IMG/VR virus record: IMGVR_UViG_3300042391_000196
Location: 1 to 27,678 of that record
Length of the DNA stretch: 27,678 bases
Direction: 5' to 3' (one strand)
From: a virus
Position numbers and translations under genes: made by a program. How positions within the stretch are numbered: the first letter of the stretch is position 1; every line of letters begins with the position of its first letter. The notes beneath the pieces were generated by a model, which was not told the DNA's origin, did no database searches, and was given only the letters and a program-made list of their open reading frames with translations. This document shows, one piece after another, positions 20,073 through 27,463 of this stretch.

Positions 20073-22728
20073 ACAATTTGTTAAAAGTATTTGTCTGTTC
20101 GGTTGACCTAATGTCCCAGTTTAGAACACCGATTAAGTTATCCAATTTGTTATCAATAATAGTAGACTCCATTTCTTCGTGATTGAACGGTAAGTCTTTA
20201 AACCATTGCGGTAACCGCAGTTCATCGACCGGGTAGGCTATTGAAGTAAAGCCCATTGGATTATCTTTAAGTTTACAGACAATAACTTTGGCACCGTCTA
20301 TAATGTTGGCACTATACTTGTCGCCAAACATACGCTTTAGAGTATTCCAATTGATACTGGCACGAACATGTCCTGGCATGTTAGCTTTACCAGCCTTGGC
20401 CTCTTTAGCTTGATATTCGGTAACATTATTTGCACGTTTTGGACTACCCTTTTCCCAACCAGGCCTAACTTTGAAATTAGTTCTAAACTCACTGATGAAG
20501 TCTAATACTTGTTTTTCTTCAGTTCCAGTTAAGACCTTTTCAAGAATGTCACTTAAAAAGTTTTGGATAAATTCTGGAGTATCGCTGCGTTTCAAATCTA
20601 GACCCATGGCTTTGATCTTACCTGGCTTGCCGTCTACGTCTGCACGTTTGCCTTCTTTATCATAGTACAATACAGCATAACGCTTCTTGGTAATGAACAG
20701 GCCTTTACTAGCTACAATCTCACGACCTGCCTTAATAACTTCACCGCGGCTTCTTGGACAATGAAATACATCTTCCATGAATTTAGGGAATGTACTATTA
20801 ACTTCTTCACCGATCTGATCGTATAGTTGTATTACAGTTTCTTTTGACCACGCGATTTGTTTCGATTCGATATCCTTCTTAAGCGTCTTATAAGCAGAAA
20901 AATAACAGCTATCAGTATCACCGTAGATAATAGCTTTTCCAACATGATTGTTTTCTCCTGTGATAATCTCATTAACTTTGCCAGCCATATGTTTAGCAAT
21001 AGCACGGCCAGTTAGTGTAGTACTTTGTCCAATCCTCTTGTCAAAGAATCTGCAATGCGGATTAAGAATAGCACCATACAGGCTGTTCAAGTTAATCTTC
21101 TTGACCAACTGACGTTTGTCCCAATATTCTTCTTCAACCTTATTGCCTGCTTTGATACAGTCTTTAAGTTTGGCCTGCATCTCTTTACGTTCAGCATACC
21201 AGCGTTTCAACAAGCCGGGAATGATACCTTCTTTCTCATAGGTGAAGATAGTTCCGTTAGCTGAAATCATAAGACTTTGATGACTATCAAAAATAAGTTT
21301 ATAAACTTCTGCAGCACTTAGAATATCGCTTTTACCATCTTCCCAGTCAATGGTAATCTCTGTACCAATTTCCTTATTCATAATTGCTGTATATTCAAGA
21401 CTACCGAATATGCCTTCCCATGCTGCAGCAAATGATTTACCTTTGGCTACTAAGTTGTCAATATACTCTTCAGTTTGAGTTTGACGTAGTTGTCCGACAA
21501 TGGTTTCTGGACCCATGTTTAGGGCACGAATCGCTGAAGGATACAGTGAGTTAATGTCTAGAGAACCAATCCATTCGTGAATACCTTCTTTGGGGTAAGC
21601 AACATACGCACCAGCCGCACCTTCGTTTTCTGCGTTCTCGTCACGCTTGATACGATTAGGAACTTGGAAACCTCGACGATGTGCTTCGTTAATAATAGCC
21701 TGTTCAGTTACAGCAACTGCACCCATAGTAGTCTGTAACAATACAGTACATTCATGTGCCAGTGTATTGGCAAGATCTAGAAACTTGAGTTTATTATCTA
21801 GTTTGTTTAATAGTGCTGTGTCTTGTCTATTATAGATAACAAACTTGCGAAAGTCATTGTTGTACAATTGATCCAGTGTACCTTCGTAAACTGTTTTACT
21901 TTCGCCTACTTCCATCTCACCGATTGCATCCAATCGATAAGTGTGTCGTTCTTCGTATGTGTACTTGCGGTACAGTTCAAGACTGTCTAAGTGTACTCTA
22001 CCCATTAAATCGTATGTAACCGCTTTCTTACCATACTTTTCATACTCACGCTTCTTGGGCATTTGATCCCATAGGCATAATCTACGAGTGTCTTCTTTGC
22101 TTAGGACCTTAATGATTCGATTAACAGTATATGGCATATCGAAGCCTTCACTGTTCCAACCACTTAAAATATCTGCATCTTGGATCAAGTTTAGAAAGGT
22201 GTCTAGCAGATCTGCTTCATTATCAAAGATATGCGTATTAGGTAAATCTTTAACAAGTTCTTCTGCTTCGGCTATAGTCATACCTTTAGGAGGTATAGCC
22301 AAACAAACAAGTGTATCCAACCATTGTAGGTGAACAGCAATCGCAGTAATGGGCATAAACGCATCTTCTGGTGATGCATAGCCACGTTCTGGATCAAAGT
22401 CCACCTCAATGTCCCAGAATGCTACGTTTAGCTTGGGAGCATCTTGATTAATGTAGTTTTCACTTAGACATGCTACGACTGGATTAATATCCGCTTCGTA
22501 GAGTTTCTTTCCACTGTTTATTTTTAACTCTTTGTGGAAATCTTTAGAGTTTTTGCAAACGATTCGACTTAACGGTTCTCCGTAGATACTGTTAAATTTT
22601 CCTCTTGGGTCTTCGTAGTAGAAAGTATAGCGAGCCGGGAATTCTTTGTATTCTCGCTTGCCTGCTTTATTTCTTTCAACTACTCGCACCACATCCGCAT
22701 TTCTATCAAAATATGCATCAACGTACAA
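20062..22728 (-). CDS. 43: DNA polymerase, family B (gp43-like), TTG start
   Basis: This is the replicative polymerase with 3'-5' proofreading. The 888-residue protein (T4 gp43 has 898) shows exonuclease motifs D106-I-E108, N192-S-E-G-F-D197 and Y-N-R-Q-D303, then polymerase motif A S-L-D391-I-N-S-L-Y-P-S, motif B K-I-N-L-N-S-L-Y-G (544-552) and motif C Y-G-D604-T-D606-S. All catalytic acids are present. The start codon is TTG at 22728 with AGGAG 6 bases before it. The C-terminal F-N-K-L-F-D-F resembles the clamp-binding tail of gp43 proteins. It sits upstream of gene 45 and downstream of a small membrane protein gene. Confidence 0.98.
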   Translation of the reverse strand: MYVDAYFDRNADVVRVVERNKAGKREYKEFPARYTFYYEDPRGKFNSIYGEPLSRIVCKNSKDFHKELKINSGKKLYEADINPVVACLSENYINQDAPKLNVAFWDIEVDFDPERGYASPEDAFMPITAIAVHLQWLDTLVCLAIPPKGMTIAEAEELVKDLPNTHIFDNEADLLDTFLNLIQDADILSGWNSEGFDMPYTVNRIIKVLSKEDTRRLCLWDQMPKKREYEKYGKKAVTYDLMGRVHLDSLELYRKYTYEERHTYRLDAIGEMEVGESKTVYEGTLDQLYNNDFRKFVIYNRQDTALLNKLDNKLKFLDLANTLAHECTVLLQTTMGAVAVTEQAIINEAHRRGFQVPNRIKRDENAENEGAAGAYVAYPKEGIHEWIGSLDINSLYPSAIRALNMGPETIVGQLRQTQTEEYIDNLVAKGKSFAAAWEGIFGSLEYTAIMNKEIGTEITIDWEDGKSDILSAAEVYKLIFDSHQSLMISANGTIFTYEKEGIIPGLLKRWYAERKEMQAKLKDCIKAGNKVEEEYWDKRQLVKKINLNSLYGAILNPHCRFFDKRIGQSTTLTGRAIAKHMAGKVNEIITGENNHVGKAIIYGDTDSCYFSAYKTLKKDIESKQIAWSKETVIQLYDQIGEEVNSTFPKFMEDVFHCPRSRGEVIKAGREIVASKGLFITKKRYAVLYYDKEGKRADVDGKPGKIKAMGLDLKRSDTPEFIQNFLSDILEKVLTGTEEKQVLDFISEFRTNFKVRPGWEKGSPKRANNVTEYQAKEAKAGKANMPGHVRASINWNTLKRMFGDKYSANIIDGAKVIVCKLKDNPMGFTSIAYPVDELRLPQWFKDLPFNHEEMESTIIDNKLDNLIGVLNWDIRSTEQTNTFNKLFDF

Positions 22729-22798
22729 GTTATTCTCCTATGCAATTTACGGCTTGCAAATACCAACATGATCATTTATGGCTGATCAAACCGTACTC

Positions 22799-23089
22799 TT
22801 ATGTATTAATTATCAGTCTAGAAATAGCAACAATGTCAATAGTGACTAGCAGTAAATAGTTAGCTACCATACCTGTACTTTTGCGTGTCCAAGCAGCCCA
22901 AGCAAAAATACCACATTGTGCAATAAACAACGGATATAAAATTAAAAATGGTGGATTAGGTAATGTTAGCCCCATCCACACAGCACAACCAATACTCATA
23001 AACCAAGCAGTAATTTCTAGAATAAACCTTAACGGATATTCCCGGTAATCCCGATTAGCCCATGAATAAATTCCTTTTATAAAATCCAT
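22799..23089 (-). CDS. Small integral membrane protein (96 aa)
   Basis: About three hydrophobic segments are seen: residues 22-42 (F-I-L-E-I-T-A-W-F-M), 46-68 (P-F-L-I-L-Y-P-L-F-I) and 74-94 (Y-L-L-L-V-T-I-D-I-V). Short charged loops lie between. Function is unknown; I recall small membrane proteins near gene 43 in T4-like cyanophages. The start shares bases with the stop of the dsbA-like gene (TGATG). Confidence 0.82.
   Translation of the reverse strand: MDFIKGIYSWANRDYREYPLRFILEITAWFMSIGCAVWMGLTLPNPPFLILYPLFIAQCGIFAWAAWTRKSTGMVANYLLLVTIDIVAISRLIINT
22809..22839 (-). promoter_or_regulatory. Possible promoter for gene 43 (TTGACA, 19-base spacer, GATAAT)
   Basis: On the minus strand, TTGACA (22839-22834) is followed 19 bases later by GATAAT (22814-22809) and then TAATACATAAGAG, which resembles the bases after the VWA and CobS-like promoters. 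The spacer is longer than the 17 bases of the other promoters, and the box lies inside the end of the membrane protein gene, so this is weaker. Confidence 0.35.
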
Positions 23090-23355
23090 CAGTCTTGCGG
23101 CAAGCGCCCAGTAACACCTAGGATCATTTCAACATCTTCCCAAGCTGATTCATGCTCTTTCCAATTGTCTTTATGTGCAATGGCAATTGCTTTATTGATA
23201 ACACTTGATTTGATTTCTAATTCTTCGGCAACAGCTTTGACTGTTTCTTTAAGACCTTCTTTAAGATCTTCAATTTCACGAAGGACTGTAGAACCTTCGG
23301 TGATTAGTCTTTCCAATTTTGCTTTTTCTTCAGGTCCGTACATGCGTGTAGACAT
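23089..23355 (-). CDS. dsbA: DsbA-like double-stranded DNA binding / late transcription protein
   Basis: T4 DsbA (89 aa) binds double-stranded DNA at late promoters. This 88-residue protein is the same size and shares the same helical layout: a charged N-terminus, a helix with D-L-K-E-x-L-K, then E-L-E-I-K-S-S-V-I-N-K-A-I-A-I-A-H-K-D-N-W, similar to the T4 end region with H-K-D-N-R. An E-D-V-E-M-I-L helix follows. It has its own sigma70-type promoter and an AAGGAG ribosome site. The assignment is by pattern and size; no structural check was possible. Confidence 0.75.
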   Translation of the reverse strand: MSTRMYGPEEKAKLERLITEGSTVLREIEDLKEGLKETVKAVAEELEIKSSVINKAIAIAHKDNWKEHESAWEDVEMILGVTGRLPQD

Positions 23356-23376
23356 AAATTCTCCTTGTTAACACAT

Positions 23377-23405
23377 ATTATATACTAGTTATCTGCAAAG
23401 GTCAA
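23377..23405 (-). promoter_or_regulatory. sigma70-type promoter for dsbA-gene 43 transcription
   Basis: On the minus strand, TTGACC (23405-23400), a 17-base spacer and TATAAT (23382-23377) lie about 22 bases before the dsbA ATG and just after the structural-module terminator. It can restart transcription into the replication genes after the late block. Confidence 0.8.
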
Positions 23406-23410
23406 GCCCA

Positions 23411-23441
23411 CAAAAGAAAACAGCTAGCCAAAGCTAGCTGT
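23411..23441 (-). terminator. Intrinsic terminator after the structural module
   Basis: On the minus strand, ACAGCTAGC (23441-23433), loop TTTG, and GCTAGCTGT (23428-23420) form a perfect 9-bp stem, followed by TTTTCTTTTG (to 23411), a good U-tract. It follows the stop of the 602-residue gene and precedes the dsbA promoter, so it separates late and early regions. Confidence 0.85.
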
Positions 23442-23447
23442 ATTTTG

Positions 23448-23469
23448 CTAAGTAAGTCGGATTACTTAG
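23448..23469. repeat. Perfect 8-bp inverted repeat over the stop codon
   Basis: CTAAGTAA (23448-23455), a 6-base loop, and TTACTTAG (23462-23469) are exact complements. The repeat covers the TAA stop of the 602-residue gene and lies just upstream of the terminator stem in the transcript. It may be part of a tandem-hairpin end or protect the mRNA's 3' end. Confidence 0.7.
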
Positions 23470-25270
23470 TTGGCATACCACCCGGTACACCTTTTGCAAT
23501 CGGGGCAGCGCCTGGTGCTGGTGCCGCTTGAACTTTGCCTGCAATCTTTTGTACTCGCTGTGCTAGTGCTGTTAGACGTTTTTGCACATCTGCTGGTAAC
23601 GCAGCCGCAGCTACTGGATCTTTTGCATACTTGTCAATAACAGCCATATGCTTGTCAAACTCTGCCTTATCAGCGGGATCCATTTGAAGAGATTGAGCAA
23701 CAGCTGGATCTGCAAATATTTTCTTGATTCCTTGATATGCACCGTACGCACCAGCGCCAATAGCACCTGCGATTGCAACAGCTTTACCGGCACCTGGAAG
23801 TCTCATGGCAACATTTTTTGCAAATTGTCCAATTCTAGAACCCACTCCTGGTTTAGCAGGAGTTACATCTCTGTACGGAGTGTAAGGCAATCCACCGCCG
23901 CCTGCTGGTCTTGATGGCACCATAGCACCACCGCCCGGACCAGGCAACGCAAGTGGTGCCTCAGTTAATACAAGCTTCATGAATTCCATTTGCTCAACTT
24001 CACTGAGCAACTTGATGTTAGTCATTACAAATGATCGTAATTCTGATTCGGTCATAAAGTCAAGGTCACTTATGTGTGTAACACTTTCAACTTTATACTT
24101 AGCTAAGATCTGTTCCATAGCACCTAATGATGCAACTAGATCACTTTGTGATTTAATCTGTGCGCCTCTAGCTAATAGTTGTTCAAACTCAGGAGTAATT
24201 TTTCCTGTCTCCGGTTTCCCAGCCATCTTTTCAAATGCTTTAATACCTGCAATAGTTGCTGGACCCATTTTACCATCTGCTCCAGTACTACCGACATTAA
24301 TACCTAATGCAATCAGTTGCTTTTGAATATTCATTACTTTGTTACCGGCCGCTGCTGGTGTAGCAGCTGGTGTAGCAGCTGGTGTAGCTGCCGGTGTTGC
24401 ACCTGACTGAGTTGTTGCACCTGGAACTTCGCCAGTATCGCCTCCGCCTGGCGCCGTTTGTGTTCCGGCAGCTAATCGAGCATCTGTTGGATTGGCTGCT
24501 GCAGGTGTTGCACCTGGAACTTCGCCAGTATCGCCTCCGCCTGGCGCCGTTTGTGTTCCGGCAGCTAATCGAGCATCTGTTGGATTGGCTGCTGCAGGTG
24601 TTGCTGTTTGTGATTGTGCTAACTTATCAAGAGCTGCTTGTGCATTTTGTAGTGCTTTTGCTATTTCTGGATCGTCTTGCATATCATTAAGCTCTGCCAT
24701 AATTTTTTTAATTTCAGCAACTTCGTTTTGAAATTTTCCTTGTTGTACACCCATTGGTCCAGTAACTGTTGGTCCAGTACCTAATGTTACTTTTTCTGCA
24801 ATTCCGTTTTCTTTAAGATTATAACTAAAACTTTCAACAATGTTACGTGCAATGTTTGATTTAAATACAAATGATTCAGCTGTTGGTGCTGCTGAAATTT
24901 TAGCTACTAGAGCATTGAGTTGTTTTAACTTTTCTTGTTTAAATTTAAAACTACCTGCATCGCCTTGATTAACTGCTGCCGCTGCCGCTTGATCTGTTGT
25001 TGCCTGGCCGCCTGTAGTTAATCTTGATACCCAATCAGGCTTACCTGTTGGCTTAGGCATAGTGCCGTCCCACTGTTCAATTGGGGGTAGTGGTGGAGGT
25101 AAACCCATTCTACCGCGTACAATCTCATCAGTACCGGTATACTTAGCTGCTTTTTCTAGTCGAGCCATTAGTTCTTGTGCCTTAGCATAGGCAGCAGGAT
25201 CACCAGCTTCCATCAAATTTTGTTTGGATTCTATGCGATCCATCTTAGCTATCAATGCTTTTAAGTCCAT
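23462..25270 (-). CDS. Probable virion structural protein with peptidoglycan-binding domain (602 aa)
   Basis: The start, M-D-L-K-A-L-I-A-K-M-D-R-I-E-S-K, resembles that of the neighbouring structural gene. Residues about 224-290 hold two identical 31-residue units (93-bp exact DNA repeat) rich in Pro, Ala, Thr and Gly, then short P-A-A-T repeats to about 305. Residues 310-368 (Q-K-Q-L-I-A-L-G-I, then G-A-D-G-K-M-G-P-A-T) match a PG-binding type 1 domain, which binds cell-wall peptidoglycan. A Gly/Ala-rich hydrophobic segment (about 495-517) may be a membrane-active helix. The end is Pro/Ala-rich. It could be a tail or capsid-associated protein that contacts the cell wall. A late promoter box precedes it. 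Confidence 0.7.
   Translation of the reverse strand: MDLKALIAKMDRIESKQNLMEAGDPAAYAKAQELMARLEKAAKYTGTDEIVRGRMGLPPPLPPIEQWDGTMPKPTGKPDWVSRLTTGGQATTDQAAAAAVNQGDAGSFKFKQEKLKQLNALVAKISAAPTAESFVFKSNIARNIVESFSYNLKENGIAEKVTLGTGPTVTGPMGVQQGKFQNEVAEIKKIMAELNDMQDDPEIAKALQNAQAALDKLAQSQTATPAAANPTDARLAAGTQTAPGGGDTGEVPGATPAAANPTDARLAAGTQTAPGGGDTGEVPGATTQSGATPAATPAATPAATPAAAGNKVMNIQKQLIALGINVGSTGADGKMGPATIAGIKAFEKMAGKPETGKITPEFEQLLARGAQIKSQSDLVASLGAMEQILAKYKVESVTHISDLDFMTESELRSFVMTNIKLLSEVEQMEFMKLVLTEAPLALPGPGGGAMVPSRPAGGGGLPYTPYRDVTPAKPGVGSRIGQFAKNVAMRLPGAGKAVAIAGAIGAGAYGAYQGIKKIFADPAVAQSLQMDPADKAEFDKHMAVIDKYAKDPVAAAALPADVQKRLTALAQRVQKIAGKVQAAPAPGAAPIAKGVPGGMPTK
24414..24599 (-). repeat. Exact 93-bp tandem direct repeat (two copies)
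   Basis: Units 24414-24506 and 24507-24599 are identical in all bases read, with a few more matching bases after the second. The repeat is in frame (31 codons) inside the 602-residue gene and encodes a P-T-D-A-R-L-A-A-G-T-Q-T-A-P-G-G-G-D-T-G unit. No drift is seen, so the duplication is recent or an assembly effect. Confidence 0.95.
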
Positions 25271-25296
25271 GTTTTATCCCCGAATTTCTTATAATA

Positions 25297-25304
25297 TATT
25301 TATG
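25297..25304 (-). promoter_or_regulatory. T4-type late promoter box (CATAAATA)
   Basis: On the minus strand, CATAAATA lies in the 35-base gap between two structural genes and 27 bases upstream of the 602-residue gene's ATG. It matches the T4 late consensus TATAAATA in 7 of 8 bases. Confidence 0.65.
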
Positions 25305-25305
25305 T

Positions 25306-26262
25306 TCACTTAGGCACACAGTTAGGAACTGTTTTGCCGCCCTTTTTCTTTGTACCGACCATTTTATGACTGTCCCAGCATGGATCTTTATCTTCTCCAA
25401 TACCTTTGTCAATCCCTCGACTGGCAACTCCGCCTTTCTTTCTTTTAGCAGCTAGTTCTTCTATACCATGACGAATTTGTTCAAGGTTCTGTGCTAGACC
25501 CATAAACATACCACCCTTGTGTAATTGTGTAATTCGTTCCCATGCTACTAAGTCGTCACTGTCTGCTAATTCGGCTAATTCTTTTAGTTGAGCACGAGCC
25601 GACATAATACGACCTTTTAGAGTCATAGGATTAGCTTTCTCGTGTCCGTAAATCTCTGGGTTGTTTGGATCAGTCGGATCCATGGCGATTGGCGCTTCTT
25701 GCAAGTCACCTGCTTGTTGCTTATATGCTATAGCAGCTTCTATTTCTTCTGGACTTAGCTTAGGTGCAAATCCTTTATATGTACCAGCCTTCATTTGCTG
25801 CAATACTATCATTTTTAGATTAGTGCCGCGAGGGCCTGCTGGGGCAGCTGGCGCAACGGGATCCGTAACTTGTGGCTCAATTGGTTTACCAGTTAGTCGA
25901 TTAATTCCAGACGCAGGTTGTTCACCGCCCGTTACTCGTTCTATAACACGTTCTGCTAATTGGCGGGCACGATCTTTATGTCGTACAGCACCCTCGGCAA
26001 ATTCTGTTTCTACAGTTTTAAAATATTTGCCAATCATACTTGGCTTTGCATCTTTAGCTACATTGAGTACTGGGTTAGTAATAGTTGTTCTAGCAACTTC
26101 CGGTGTATAATGATTCATTGCCATTGATTCGGCAGTAGTTAATCGATTCAACGGACTTTTGCTTTCGTTAACAACACGAATAAATTTAGCCATGCTGTCA
26201 ACACCTTCTACAGGCTTTGAAGCAGCTCCGTCCATTGCCTGTAGAATTTTCTTCATGTCCAT
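25306..26262 (-). CDS. Probable structural protein with Cys-end motif (318 aa)
   Basis: The N-terminus is M-D-M-K-K-I-L-Q-A-M-D, similar to the start of the adjacent 602-residue protein. The middle has Lys/Ala/Pro-rich and helical parts. The last 24 residues begin C295-W-D-S-H-K and end P-N-C315-V-P-K, a C-W-x-x-x-K ... V-P-N-C-V-P pattern that I recall at the ends of several marine phage structural or scaffold proteins. Only 3 bases separate it from the upstream gene, so the two are one transcript. Role: prohead or virion, inferred. Confidence 0.72.
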   Translation of the reverse strand: MDMKKILQAMDGAASKPVEGVDSMAKFIRVVNESKSPLNRLTTAESMAMNHYTPEVARTTITNPVLNVAKDAKPSMIGKYFKTVETEFAEGAVRHKDRARQLAERVIERVTGGEQPASGINRLTGKPIEPQVTDPVAPAAPAGPRGTNLKMIVLQQMKAGTYKGFAPKLSPEEIEAAIAYKQQAGDLQEAPIAMDPTDPNNPEIYGHEKANPMTLKGRIMSARAQLKELAELADSDDLVAWERITQLHKGGMFMGLAQNLEQIRHGIEELAAKRKKGGVASRGIDKGIGEDKDPCWDSHKMVGTKKKGGKTVPNCVPK

Positions 26263-26265
26263 TGG

Positions 26266-27435
26266 TTAACCCTTTAGACGACCGTCTTTCTCTGCTGACT
26301 TTAACATAGCCGCACGATCAGCATAGCTTCCACGCTTAACATCTTTAGCAGCAGTCTTCTCACCTTTAGTAGGATTTTTAACATGCTTTAGTGGATCAAA
26401 CTTATCGCCTTCCATCACACTTCCGCATTCTTTTAATCCGTGTACTGGGCAAGACTTGCCTTTGGCAGTGTGATTACATTTGTCAGCAGCTTCTTTTACT
26501 TTAGCAAAAGGATTTACACCTTTCTTCGGTCCTGCTTTCTTGTCAGCAACTGCCTTCTTCATCGGCTCTTTCTTGTTGCCATCCTTGTCCATGTCTAAGA
26601 AGTCTGGCTTATTGCCTTCTTTAACTGCAATAGGTTTACCGTCAGCGCCAGCAACTTCGCCTTTATCTAAACTTACACGATCCATTTGCTTTTTAATACG
26701 AGCTTCTAGAGCTGCTTTGCCTTCTGGACTTTGATACTTAGGATCTTTGCGTAGAGCAATTAGTTGTTGTAGTTGTGGACTTTTCTTTGCAAGTGCAGCT
26801 TCGTCGTTTCCGAACATGCCTTCTTTAACTTTTTTATCTCTGTTATCAAATTTCTCGCTGTCTTTCATTCCCCATGTACCAGTTTTAGATTGTTTTAGTT
26901 TAGGGGCTTGTGCTTTCTTTTCAGCAGCACTTTGCGTTTTGGCATGACTCTTTTTGCCTTTGCCGGACTTGTCGTCAGCTTCTCCGTCGTCTTTGTAATC
27001 AGTATTTTTATGTACTACACCAGTATCAGTCTTGGTTACTACACCAGTACGAGTTTTCTTAGTATCACCGACTTTAGACTTATCGTCAAATGCTTCGTCT
27101 AAATCTTTTTGATTTTTTTCTTTAAGTTTTTCTAACTTGACTTTTGCTTCAGTTAATTTTTTTCTAAATTCTTTACGTACAGATTCTGAATACATATCAG
27201 AATTTTCAATCTTATCACCGTAGCTGCTAAATTTCATTTCGTACTCCAAATAGTGATAGACTGATGCAACGTAATCTGCAGATTTAGTAATCTTAGCCTG
27301 TACCCATCCTTCTAGCTGATCCCCGTCGTGGATCATTTTAAACAATTTCATACTGTAGTTTGCCAACTTGTACAAGTCGGCACGAGCCATTGCGGCTTCG
27401 TTATCATCTGGTCTATTCATATTCATTCCTGGCAT
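26266..27435 (-). CDS. Probable structural protein with Cys/His cluster (389 aa)
   Basis: The N-terminal part (about residues 15-75) is folded-looking: A-M-A-R-A-D-L-Y-K-L-A, Q-L-E-G-W-V-Q-A-K-I-T-K-S-A-D-Y-V-A-S-V-Y-H-Y-L-E-Y-E-M, a stretch I recall from cyanophage structural proteins. A long charged Lys/Asp/Glu coiled region follows. Near the C-terminus, C320-N-H322, C329-P-V-H332 and C337 could bind a metal. The end is highly charged (K-R-G-S-Y-A-D-R-A-A-M). GGAG lies before the ATG at 27435, and a late promoter box overlaps the previous gene's stop. Confidence 0.72.
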   Translation of the reverse strand: MPGMNMNRPDDNEAAMARADLYKLANYSMKLFKMIHDGDQLEGWVQAKITKSADYVASVYHYLEYEMKFSSYGDKIENSDMYSESVRKEFRKKLTEAKVKLEKLKEKNQKDLDEAFDDKSKVGDTKKTRTGVVTKTDTGVVHKNTDYKDDGEADDKSGKGKKSHAKTQSAAEKKAQAPKLKQSKTGTWGMKDSEKFDNRDKKVKEGMFGNDEAALAKKSPQLQQLIALRKDPKYQSPEGKAALEARIKKQMDRVSLDKGEVAGADGKPIAVKEGNKPDFLDMDKDGNKKEPMKKAVADKKAGPKKGVNPFAKVKEAADKCNHTAKGKSCPVHGLKECGSVMEGDKFDPLKHVKNPTKGEKTAAKDVKRGSYADRAAMLKSAEKDGRLKG

Positions 27436-27455
27436 AGTAAACTCCGTTATTCTAA

Positions 27456-27463
27456 TATTTATC
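27456..27463 (-). promoter_or_regulatory. T4-type late promoter box (GATAAATA)
   Basis: On the minus strand, GATAAATA overlaps the TAA stop of the gene entering from the right and lies about 21 bases before the ATG at 27435. It matches 7 of 8 bases of the late consensus. It would drive the 389- and 318-residue structural genes. Confidence 0.6.

Noticed and set aside
24394-24690. Plus-strand frame with internal repeats
   Set aside because: The repeats are a consequence of the 93-bp DNA repeat in the structural gene read in another frame.
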